A stretch of DNA of 6,047 bases from the NCBI GenBank assembly GCA_031283485.1, contig JAITBR010000078.1, forward strand, positions 1-6,047, given 5' to 3'. The DNA comes from Puniceicoccales bacterium. Its GTDB lineage: Bacteria > Verrucomicrobiota > Verrucomicrobiae > Opitutales > LL51. Both the position numbers and the translations under genes were made by a program. The notes beneath the pieces were generated by a model that saw only the letters and a program-made list of their open reading frames with translations, did no database searches and was not told where the DNA came from. Shown in pieces: positions 1 through 5,850 of the stretch (position 1 is the first letter of the stretch; every line of letters starts with the position of its first letter).

Positions 1-391
1 GATTAAACATGCTTGGACATTCGGCTCGATCCGGGAGTTCAACGGGCACTTCCCCTTGGGAAATTCGCTTTAAATATTCCCGAGAATCATCGGCCAGGCG
101 AATCTGGTCCGCAGTAAGCTTAAGTGCGGGAAGTCTAGTTTGTGCGCATTCAAGAATTAGGTAGCAGGCCGCACTTTTTAAATTTTGCGGGATTTCTAGT
201 CTATTTGCACTGAGGATATTCCTTTGATTGCCACTAATTTCAGCACGCACACGCGCGGTTATGTCGCAAATAATATCCCCAAGTGGATCACTCTGTCCCG
301 GAGCGAGCACACGCCTACGCAAGACATTCACCTGAGATGCCACCAGGTAATCGTACAGATCATTAACCGTTATTTTTATCCAAGAAGCCAT
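1..391 (-). CDS. Head-tail connector-like protein, DUF1320 / Mu gp36-like (partial, 3' end outside window)
   Basis: My own translation from the ATG at 391-389 gives at least 130 codons without a stop, running off the left edge. The protein begins MASWIKITVNDLYDYLV. A helical stretch follows (ICDITARVRAEISG, about 41-54), then a second helix (NLKSAACYLILECAQTR, 70-86) and a third (TADQIRLADDSREYLKRI, 93-110) ending in an 'I-x-x-G' turn. This three-helix layout, with a late R..A...L..I..G element, resembles the DUF1320/gp36 and gp6-like connector families, whose members sit at the capsid vertex between portal and tail. The position just downstream of the major capsid gene matches gene 36 of Mu. 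A GGA lies 5 nt before the start, so the ribosome site is modest. The family call comes from pattern and gene order, not a search; the open frame itself is clear. Confidence 0.65.
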   Translation of the reverse strand, partial: MASWIKITVNDLYDYLVASQVNVLRRRVLAPGQSDPLGDIICDITARVRAEISGNQRNILSANRLEIPQNLKSAACYLILECAQTRLPALKLTADQIRLADDSREYLKRISQGEVPVELPDRAECPSMFN

Positions 392-485
392 AAAATTCCA
401 TATTGAAAAGTTGGGCTGCTTCGAAGTCCATCGATTGTATTGGCTGAAGTGTGACTATGGCCAACGAAGCAGCGAAATCCTTCAC
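363..485 (-). CDS. Possible small ORF, 40 aa, unknown
   Basis: A GTG at 485-483 opens a 40-codon frame (MKDFAASLAIVTLQ..., ending LDKNNG) that closes with TAA at 365-363. It fills most of the gap between the capsid stop (517) and the connector-like gene start (391), and overlaps the latter by 29 nt in another frame. Only a weak AGG lies 6 nt upstream of the GTG, and an in-frame TAG sits 9 nt before the start. The peptide has no recognisable domain, signal peptide or membrane segment. The same bases carry a nested inverted repeat, so this stretch may be a structured spacer instead of a gene. I list it because gaps elsewhere in this cluster are 22 nt or less, while this one is 125 nt. Confidence 0.25.
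   Translation of the reverse strand: MKDFAASLAIVTLQPIQSMDFEAAQLFNMEFYGFLDKNNG
415..473 (-). repeat. Nested inverted repeat / RNA hairpin in the capsid-connector spacer
   Basis: In the transcribed (minus) strand, GCTGCTTCG (473-465) pairs perfectly with CGAAGCAGC (423-415). Directly inside the first arm, TTGGC (464-460) pairs with GCCAA (444-440) around a 15-nt loop, leaving a 16-nt one-sided bulge (439-424). The result is a 14-bp bulged hairpin in the RNA, 43 nt after the capsid stop codon. It is not followed by a clean run of U (the next bases read CCAACTTTTC), so it is not a classical intrinsic terminator. It could be a partial attenuator, an RNase-processing site or a 3' stabiliser of the capsid message. 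Confidence 0.5.
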
Positions 486-516
486 ATTTGCCTATGCTTT
501 AATCACAGGTAAAGTC

Positions 517-1479
517 CTAACTTGCGGTAACTACTAGTTTACGTATGCCAGTGGCAGAAGTGATCACGATGTTGCTGTAATGTTCCACCGTGATGTCGCT
601 GAACTTACTGTGTTCATCCACGTATACTCTGAATGCACTTCCGCCATCGACTGGTGTCACGAAGCGCTTGATATTTGCCGGCTCATCTTTCATGATTTCG
701 TTCTTCGTGAAAAATGCGTATATTTCATTGCCCAATATGGCCGTTTTCGATGACGCGTCCTGGTAACGTGCCCCCATGACGCGAATTTCGTCGACAAATA
801 GTTTGCGGGCCAATTCATCAAGCAATAATCCGGCTGCACGATTGGATCCGGCATTATTCTGGTGATCGTAAGCATCGGAGCGAATATCCCAAGCTCCTTC
901 TCCGAAAATTATGCGATTGGGGCGGACGCCGGTAACATTTGATGCGGCTTCCAATTCCTGCCTAATGTCGGAATCAGGATTCGGTGTCCCAGTATTACTG
1001 CTCCAGGTGTAGCTCTGAGAATTGGCATTTCCACTTAGGGCAGATACCGCCCGGCGAAGTTCATTTCGATATAATCTTCGGAGCAGTAGCTGAACATAGC
1101 GTTCGCGCCAATCATCTCCGGCAACGTCATCGTGATCCACGCGGATGGTCAATCCCTTATTGTAAGTTTTAGATGTCACGGAAGTTCCCGTAAACTCAAC
1201 GCGCTTAAACGCGGAACCTATCGAGCGGATATCGTCCGTTTCAGATAGGAACGGTTCTGAATTATCCGCAACTTTAAACTCAAATCTGCGCGAAACTGGC
1301 ACCGCAGGAGCGACAAAATTCAATAACTCTTCAATTTTTTCCGAATCTTTCCAACCAACGGTGAATGCGGTGAGTGGTTCGGAATAGTGCGATGAAGTGA
1401 AACGGGCTTCATTGGCGGCGCAGACAAGTCCGCAATCTTGAAATCCGTCATCTTTAGGCAAAATTTCCACATTTTTCAT
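517..1479 (-). CDS. Major capsid protein (HK97-fold type, Mu gpT position)
   Basis: This 320-residue protein is the likely shell subunit. Its length is close to Mu gpT (about 300) and it follows the protease and decoration genes, as expected. The N-terminal third (1-60) is the probable N-arm. A beta-rich segment (63-116: EFKVADNSEPF, RVEFTGTSVTSKTYNKGLTI) suits the E-loop region. A basic helix follows (WRERYVQLLLRRLYRNELRRA, 124-144) and would be the spine helix. Next come a P-domain/A-domain-like region with the motif NRIIFGEGAWDIRSDAY (188-204) and a beta-rich C-terminus (TPVDGGSAFRVYVDEH, ITVEHYSNIVITS). The start at 1479 is fixed by GGAGG seven bases upstream. No N-terminal propeptide cleavage site can be assigned by eye. 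The fold is inferred from composition and context; no other gene here is a better capsid candidate. Confidence 0.82.
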   Translation of the reverse strand: MKNVEILPKDDGFQDCGLVCAANEARFTSSHYSEPLTAFTVGWKDSEKIEELLNFVAPAVPVSRRFEFKVADNSEPFLSETDDIRSIGSAFKRVEFTGTSVTSKTYNKGLTIRVDHDDVAGDDWRERYVQLLLRRLYRNELRRAVSALSGNANSQSYTWSSNTGTPNPDSDIRQELEAASNVTGVRPNRIIFGEGAWDIRSDAYDHQNNAGSNRAAGLLLDELARKLFVDEIRVMGARYQDASSKTAILGNEIYAFFTKNEIMKDEPANIKRFVTPVDGGSAFRVYVDEHSKFSDITVEHYSNIVITSATGIRKLVVTAS

Positions 1480-1486
1480 TATAAAA

Positions 1487-1491
1487 CCTCC
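1487..1491 (-). promoter_or_regulatory. Strong ribosome binding site of the capsid gene
   Basis: GGAGG on the minus strand with a 7-nt AT-rich spacer (TTTTATA) before the ATG at 1479. It is the most complete Shine-Dalgarno site at optimal spacing in the window, fitting the most abundant virion protein, and it fixes the start codon. Confidence 0.85.
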
Positions 1492-1499
1492 ATAAAAAT

Positions 1500-1919
1500 T
1501 TATTCAGCACTGATGACGTGTTTAATTGGTAAGCAACTGACGCATTCGACGATTCCGCCATCATTCGCAGGTGTGAGCGCGACACCAACTTGATAATACG
1601 TTCCAACATCCTCCGGCAGTTCCCTTACCTCACCTCCGGTACTGGCCACTACGATCCCACCGGCTGAAACAGACTCACTGGCAATCATTTTTATCGTGTC
1701 GCAAGCCCCAAGTAGTGCCACATTCACAAAATCGTTTGCTTGTTCTACCTCATCCGTAACGACTCCGATTGGGTAATCCGCTTCATCGGCAACTGAAACT
1801 TTTCCAGTTGAATTCAGTTTGCACAGCAGGTATTTTTGTGAGATCGCTTCCGCTGCCACTTTCGTAATGTTGCCGGCATGAGTACCCTCCGCAACATTGG
1901 ACATTATTAATTTTTTCAT
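1500..1919 (-). CDS. Capsid decoration / cement protein (DUF2190-like)
   Basis: This 139-residue protein has no charged helical core but a series of short beta-strands with Gly turns: LCKLNSTGKVSVADEADYPIG (32-52), VVTDEVEQANDFVNVALLG (53-71), a MIASESVSAGGIVVASTGGEV stretch (78-98), and GTYYQVGVALTPANDGGIVEC (106-126). The order 'initial state - GVV-x-DE - V-V-LLG - AS..V.AG..V.AS..G.V - G...VG.AL..A..GGI.E' is typical of phage head-decoration proteins of the DUF2190 kind, which trimerise on the outside of the shell and stabilise it. It lies directly before the capsid gene with a 20-nt gap. AAGG stands 9 nt before the ATG at 1919. An in-frame ATG at codon 6 has no ribosome site of its own, so the longer start is preferred. 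The family assignment rests on pattern only. Confidence 0.78.
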   Translation of the reverse strand: MKKLIMSNVAEGTHAGNITKVAAEAISQKYLLCKLNSTGKVSVADEADYPIGVVTDEVEQANDFVNVALLGACDTIKMIASESVSAGGIVVASTGGEVRELPEDVGTYYQVGVALTPANDGGIVECVSCLPIKHVISAE

Positions 1920-1941
1920 GGTAATAAACCTTCGTTTGAGA

Positions 1942-2319
1942 TTAAAAATTTTCCCTAAAAAGTGTAGGAAATCGCCGTTTTACTGCGCTCCAAGCGGACT
2001 GATAATCATCGCCAAAATTTATCATTTGCTCATGGACTAGAGCCAAAATTTGATCTCCACGCGATTGTCCATTGGAACGTCTTGATAAATTTTCGGTTAG
2101 AGAATCAATGTGCAACCCGCTACCATTTTTACCGCGGCCATCCAAGTTAGTAATTGAAGATCCATCGCCTGGAACGGGTCCACTCTCCGCACAAACCTCA
2201 TCCTCCCCACTTTGATAATCTGGCTTTTTAGCGTATGTGGTGTTACACGAAACGTTGCTTTCGATGAAATTGGGCAATGATACGCTTTTAATTTTATCTT
2301 CACCGTGGGCTCCGTCCAC
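1942..2319 (-). CDS. Possible internal in-frame start giving a separate scaffold protein (Mu gpZ analogue)
   Basis: In Mu the scaffold Z is made from an in-frame start inside the protease gene I. Here the junction between protease core and C-terminal region holds AAGGG (2333-2329), followed after 9 nt by a GTG (2319-2317, codon 207) in frame. Use of it would give a 125-residue protein (residues 207-331) containing only the polar linker and the DY..AW..VK...P.LF tail. An ATG at codon 204 abuts the AAGGG and is too close to use it. The ribosome site is seen; the separate product is inference. Confidence 0.35.
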   Translation of the reverse strand: MDGAHGEDKIKSVSLPNFIESNVSCNTTYAKKPDYQSGEDEVCAESGPVPGDGSSITNLDGRGKNGSGLHIDSLTENLSRRSNGQSRGDQILALVHEQMINFGDDYQSAWSAVKRRFPTLFRENF

Positions 2320-2937
2320 ATTTTCCATCCCTTGAATTGGCTGCGAACCTTCGCTACTTTCGATAGAGATAACACCACCTTCGCCATGCAGATTTGGGTG
2401 GTTTGTCATTCCAATGGAAATCAAGCGTATCGGCTGGAATATTCTGTCACCAACCTTACGCATCATCCAACGTGGAGATAGATAGCGCAAAAATCCACCA
2501 CTGAATAACTTTTGACCGAGCTTTGTCCAATGCAGCAACCCCCACAAAGCCTCGCCATTGATTTTCAAACTTTTGACGCGCCCATAAATGGTCTTATTTC
2601 CAACATCTCCCCACTCGCAATCATCGGGGTGCCCAACGTAAATGGGTAATCCTAAAAATTTCCTCATTAACCTACCCCGCAATGAATTAAAATAATTGAC
2701 CATGGCACATGCCGATTCATTATTTACCACTTGCAGCCCCTTGTAATGGGCGTATTGCCCAAAAGGTACGAGTCTGTGCCACTTCGCAGTAGAATTATCC
2801 CGTAACTCGCGGGCGTTTAATGAATTTAGCGTCGTGTTACATAAACTTTTGGATGTTTTATCCACGCTTTGATTTTTCACTTTAGCGATGTTTTTATGTT
2901 CTGCAGAATCGTTAAGCTTTGAAAATATCGCGCTCAT
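1942..2937 (-). CDS. Prohead protease with C-terminal scaffold-like region (Mu gpI-like)
   Basis: This 331-residue protein matches the Mu I protease pattern, a serine protease of herpesvirus-assemblin type that matures the prohead by cutting scaffold. An Asn/Ser/Lys-rich N-terminus (1-50) leads into the core. The core carries WHRLVPFGQYAHYKG (53-67), LPIYVGHPDD (97-106, candidate catalytic His103), YGRVKSLKINGEALWGLLHWT (118-138), FLRYLSPRW (149-157, candidate nucleophile Ser154), and IRLISIGMTNHPNL (170-183). Residues 184-290 are polar, Gly/Ser/Asp-rich and probably disordered. The end (311-327) has the pattern DY..AW..VK...P.LF, common at phage protease/scaffold C-termini. The ATG overlaps the portal stop (ATGA), with AAGGA six bases upstream, which fixes the start. 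Both expected catalytic residues are present, so the enzyme looks intact. Catalytic roles are assigned by family analogy. Confidence 0.87.
   Translation of the reverse strand: MSAIFSKLNDSAEHKNIAKVKNQSVDKTSKSLCNTTLNSLNARELRDNSTAKWHRLVPFGQYAHYKGLQVVNNESACAMVNYFNSLRGRLMRKFLGLPIYVGHPDDCEWGDVGNKTIYGRVKSLKINGEALWGLLHWTKLGQKLFSGGFLRYLSPRWMMRKVGDRIFQPIRLISIGMTNHPNLHGEGGVISIESSEGSQPIQGMENVDGAHGEDKIKSVSLPNFIESNVSCNTTYAKKPDYQSGEDEVCAESGPVPGDGSSITNLDGRGKNGSGLHIDSLTENLSRRSNGQSRGDQILALVHEQMINFGDDYQSAWSAVKRRFPTLFRENF
2329..2333 (-). promoter_or_regulatory. Internal Shine-Dalgarno-like site within the protease gene
   Basis: AAGGG on the minus strand, 9 nt before an in-frame GTG at codon 207, exactly where the conserved protease core has ended. 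It could drive a scaffold-only product. It also encodes Gln-Gly, so chance is possible. Confidence 0.35.
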
Positions 2938-4169
2938 CGCACATCCTTATCCGTTGTTTTTTTCGAAAGCAGGACATCGCTATCCGCTGGTGTTGTCAGC
3001 CCAAAGCGCTCGCGTATGTCATTCAATACTAGTGGAACACCGAGATCGTATAAGTCTCTATACAACGCTATCTCATCTCTTACATTCTTTTTGATGTTAG
3101 GGATCAAGCGGATGTATGCCTTAACATCTTCACCTGCAAAAAGATATTCAAGGACAAATTTATCAACCTGCGCGTTGAGCGTTTCGGAAATCATCGCCGC
3201 ATCATCCTCTTCGAGGACCGCAGTTTCGTCGGCCTGAAGCGACGCACCGGCCCCACTTTGACGAGATAGCGTTGCCAAGTCAGATCCACGCCACAGCGCC
3301 GCAATCGCACGGTCCATGCGATCAATCAGCGCAGGATACGGTAATTCACCGTGACTTGATAAATCGATTGTCTCAATGTCTGTCCCACGTGACATCAAAG
3401 CGTGAAACTCGGCTCCAAAATTTTCCACAGCATCGCGCGCTCGGTCCCATTGCGTAGAATTCGGTGGAGCATCCGTAATCCCTTTGACACCGGGCATTCC
3501 ATTTCTTTCGCAATAAACCAACCAATCGCGCAGTGGCAAATGTTTAAACAGATAGGCTATCGAGCATGCCTCCATCAGCCCATCGCCAACGGTCACGAGC
3601 CACGCCCCAGGCTCAAGATCGATTCCCTCCGTCGCTCCTTCATTCAACAGAAATTTCAAATGTCCATCGCGATTTTCAAAAAACCATAGGGGAACAAATC
3701 TGAAATTTGCCGTTAATTTAAAATTGTCAGATCCAAGTTGCAAAGCAGTTTTAGGGGAAAAAATTATTTCGTGGATGGCATATTTTTTACCCACAGCGTC
3801 CATCATCTGGCGAATTAGTAATCTGAACCCACCGAATTCGTTGCCATCACAGGCGCTTGATGTCGTCAGGTTATCGTAGAAATATTCCAATGCATCTTTC
3901 TGTTTTTTGGCCAAATCGGAATTATCCAAAGTCAATATTTCCCAATTTAGGCGTGAAACAGATTTCTTTCTCTTACCAGCTACCCCCTGAATAACATCGT
4001 CCCTGCGCTCAATGGCATCCCAAGTCAGGGCGGCAGACTTTAGATATCCCGAGGCAAACCCATCGAGCATGCTTGACAGTGAATCGGGAGTCAAGGTTTT
4101 GATCGGATTAAATCGCGCACGCATCGAGTGCCGCACGCGAATTTCAGAAATTTGTGAAACAGTCTTCAT
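2934..4169 (-). CDS. Portal protein, DUF935 (Mu gp29-like)
   Basis: This 411-residue protein should form the dodecameric ring at one capsid vertex through which DNA enters and leaves and to which the terminase docks. The N-terminal part has the DUF935 pattern: NPIKTLTPDSLSSMLDGFASG (21-41), ALTWDAIERRDDVIQGVAGKRKKSVSRLNWEI (47-78), then an acidic helix region. The wing/stem part includes GKKYAIHEIIF (127-137), FRFVPLWFFENRDG (156-169), EPGAWLV (186-192), and the helical YLFKHLPLRDWLVYCERNGMPGVKG (206-230). A probable crown-proximal stretch has LPYPALIDRMDRAIAALWRGSDLATLSRQSG.GAS (276-310). It is shorter than Mu gp29 (a little over 500 residues), mainly at the C-terminus. The ATG at 4169 has no good ribosome site and lies 5 nt after the terminase stop, so translation is probably coupled. 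A second ATG at codon 16 also lacks a site. Confidence 0.9.
   Translation of the reverse strand: MKTVSQISEIRVRHSMRARFNPIKTLTPDSLSSMLDGFASGYLKSAALTWDAIERRDDVIQGVAGKRKKSVSRLNWEILTLDNSDLAKKQKDALEYFYDNLTTSSACDGNEFGGFRLLIRQMMDAVGKKYAIHEIIFSPKTALQLGSDNFKLTANFRFVPLWFFENRDGHLKFLLNEGATEGIDLEPGAWLVTVGDGLMEACSIAYLFKHLPLRDWLVYCERNGMPGVKGITDAPPNSTQWDRARDAVENFGAEFHALMSRGTDIETIDLSSHGELPYPALIDRMDRAIAALWRGSDLATLSRQSGAGASLQADETAVLEEDDAAMISETLNAQVDKFVLEYLFAGEDVKAYIRLIPNIKKNVRDEIALYRDLYDLGVPLVLNDIRERFGLTTPADSDVLLSKKTTDKDVR
2944..2948 (-). promoter_or_regulatory. Ribosome binding site of the protease gene, inside the portal 3' end
   Basis: AAGGA on the minus strand, 6 nt before the ATG at 2937. It lies in the last codons of the portal gene and supports the ATGA-overlap start in preference to downstream alternatives. 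Confidence 0.7.
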
Positions 4170-4174
4170 AGAAG

Positions 4175-5560
4175 TTAGTGTATAAAGTTCCGCGAGCGCT
4201 TCCCAATTGCCAAAGATTCAAAGAATTGCATCTCCGAATTTTTAAATATTGTTGAAGCATGTATGGCTAAGGCCAAGGCCCAAAATCTATCGGCATGTCC
4301 ATTTTTACCGCGATCAGCAGCGAAGCGAATGTTCCCTGCAAATGTGGTTTCGCGCCTGATCGCCCTCAAATCCGCACGAACGTAGTCGTCGCTTGGAATT
4401 TTTATTGATCGATTTTCGAAAGCTGTGCGCACACGGTATGCGAGTTGCTCCTTGGCGAAATTAGTAAAAGTAATCCCTTCGACAATGCATTTACCAAAGC
4501 ATCCACACGCACGTTCGTAAAATTGCCGACCAATCCCAGATTGGTCAATGCAAATCCGGCGCAAATTTGGCAATTGAGTAAATTCGCACAGCGCGCGCTC
4601 TTGGCTGGCAAAGGGCTCGTTTTTTAAGCAAATTATTCTCCTGGTCAACGAAACATCACCGCATGTTTCGAGCAACCACATAACCGTCAAATCATGATCA
4701 CGTCCGATGTCAATACCGAGGTAAAAATTACACTTCGATTTCTTCATCACATCGAAACTCAACATCCAATCATCCAGCTCTGCAAATGTGCAGCTATCCA
4801 TTAAATCGTAGGACAGGAACGCGGATCTGTCATCATCCGGCAAACACATGTATTCCTGCATGAATGAATCATCGTCTGGGCAGCTTGATTTTACGTAGTC
4901 GAAATATTCCCCATCTGTCATCGTCTTGCGCGGGTCATCGGTGGATAGTTTGCTCTGCAGTCGCCGCAAAAATCCCTGATTCAGAGCATCTTCCAGTGTC
5001 ACACGGTGATGGGAAAAGTTTTTGGGATTGCCATTTTCACGAATATCATTTACTAGCGTATTGAAGAAATTGTTTGAGCCGCGGTGAGTTGATACGATTT
5101 CCAATTGCCCACCCCACGTTATTCCAGGCAGCGCAACAATAAACAGTTGCCGCGGGTTTTGGTGCAAGGCGAACTCATCCAGTATTCTTGTTCCGCGTTT
5201 ACCGGCCTGCGCATCCGGACTCGATGACAGCGAATATATGGACGACCCAGCGGTAAAGGTAATGGAAAATGAGCATGATTTTTGATCAAAAATTTCTGCG
5301 CCGTATGCTTTGGCAAAGCCTTGAAATATGTTAGCAAAATTGCGGCAATCGTTTATGAACAATTTGGCTTGCAATTCGTCTCGCGATGCCACCCAGGAGT
5401 CAAATTTCAGTTTCCCGGAAGCATGGAGGCGTACAAGTCTGTATGCCGCTGACATCGTTATTCCGATTTGGCGCGACTTTTCCATAATTTTCAGGCGCGA
5501 ATCATCCGTGATCCACTTCCTCTGATAGGATAAAAAAAATGCTGCACATTTCGCTGTCAT
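4175..5560 (-). CDS. Terminase large subunit, Mu gp28-like (ATPase and nuclease)
   Basis: This 461-residue packaging motor cuts concatemeric or integrated phage DNA and pumps it through the portal with ATP. The ATPase half carries the family's variant Walker A, EKSRQIGIT (27-35), a substrate-lining VASRDELQAKLF segment, Walker B RILDE (125-129, Asp128 and catalytic Glu129), and the coupling motif VSTHRG (156-161). The C-terminal RNase H-like nuclease half carries GIDIGRDHD (282-290, Asp284), ICIDQSGIGRQFYE (336-349, Asp339) and GHADRFWALALA (421-432, Asp424), the expected acidic metal-binding triad. It is shorter than Mu gp28 (about 550 residues) but has all motifs, so it looks functional. 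The ATG overlaps the preceding stop as ATGA. A GGAGG-like run at 5577-5581 is 16 nt upstream, rather far, which suggests coupled initiation. Confidence 0.93.
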   Translation of the reverse strand: MTAKCAAFFLSYQRKWITDDSRLKIMEKSRQIGITMSAAYRLVRLHASGKLKFDSWVASRDELQAKLFINDCRNFANIFQGFAKAYGAEIFDQKSCSFSITFTAGSSIYSLSSSPDAQAGKRGTRILDEFALHQNPRQLFIVALPGITWGGQLEIVSTHRGSNNFFNTLVNDIRENGNPKNFSHHRVTLEDALNQGFLRRLQSKLSTDDPRKTMTDGEYFDYVKSSCPDDDSFMQEYMCLPDDDRSAFLSYDLMDSCTFAELDDWMLSFDVMKKSKCNFYLGIDIGRDHDLTVMWLLETCGDVSLTRRIICLKNEPFASQERALCEFTQLPNLRRICIDQSGIGRQFYERACGCFGKCIVEGITFTNFAKEQLAYRVRTAFENRSIKIPSDDYVRADLRAIRRETTFAGNIRFAADRGKNGHADRFWALALAIHASTIFKNSEMQFFESLAIGKRSRNFIH

Positions 5561-5850
5561 AGCAGTTTCAATTGCTCCTCCGCCTGAGTTACGATGGCGC
5601 AGAGTGAAGGCTTTGAGCCAGTGGACTTTTCCGGCCTCATTGACGATAATTTCTGCATCACACCGGTAATGGTGTTCAAGTCAGCAATGGAAATATCATC
5701 GCCGCTGCAAAGTGTGTCAAAAATGCGTTCCCAAGCAAAAGCCACCGAAGCAACGGTCGCATCTTCAGCAGGCGACCAAGTATTTAAAATTTCCTCTGCC
5801 CTTTTCTTGGCAAGAGATATGCGTCTGAGGTGCTGTTGAAAATCAGTCAT
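5557..5850 (-). CDS. Small protein in the small-terminase position (putative TerS)
   Basis: This 97-residue protein starts MTDFQQHLRRISLAKKRAEE and ends EEQLKLL. It appears largely alpha-helical, with a basic N-terminal helix (9-20), a central helix (ATVASVAFAWERIFDTL, 31-47), an ISIADLNTITGVMQKLSS helix (53-70) and a terminal helix. Its position directly before the large terminase, with an ATGA overlap, is that of Mu gp27-type small terminases, which recognise the packaging site as rings. It is only about half the usual length of that family, and no clear DNA-binding helix-turn-helix stands out, so the role is inferred from context. GGAG nine bases before the ATG at 5850 decides the start. 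A longer reading from a TTG at 5922 would overlap the upstream gene by 80 nt and has no ribosome site. Confidence 0.6.
   Translation of the reverse strand: MTDFQQHLRRISLAKKRAEEILNTWSPAEDATVASVAFAWERIFDTLCSGDDISIADLNTITGVMQKLSSMRPEKSTGSKPSLCAIVTQAEEQLKLL

Noticed and set aside
224..406. Plus-strand 60-residue ORF
   Set aside because: It lies antisense to the connector-like gene, has no ribosome site or recognisable protein features, and opposes the uniform minus-strand direction of the cluster.
415..473. Intrinsic terminator after the capsid gene
   Set aside because: The stem is long enough but is interrupted by a 16-nt bulge, has an AT/GC-mixed loop and lacks a following U-run; the connector-like gene starts 24 nt later, so full termination is unlikely.
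2097..2387. Minus-strand 96-residue ORF inside the protease gene, considered as a nested scaffold gene in another frame
   Set aside because: Its sequence is basic and of odd composition, as expected for an out-of-frame reading, while the overlapping protease frame has family motifs and a plausible in-frame scaffold start.
3402..3689. Plus-strand 95-residue ORF opposite the portal gene
   Set aside because: It is antisense to a well-recognised portal region with conserved motifs and has no independent support.
5594..5839. Plus-strand 81-residue ORF opposite the 97-residue gene
   Set aside because: It is an antisense shadow; the minus-strand gene has a ribosome site and coupled overlaps on both sides.
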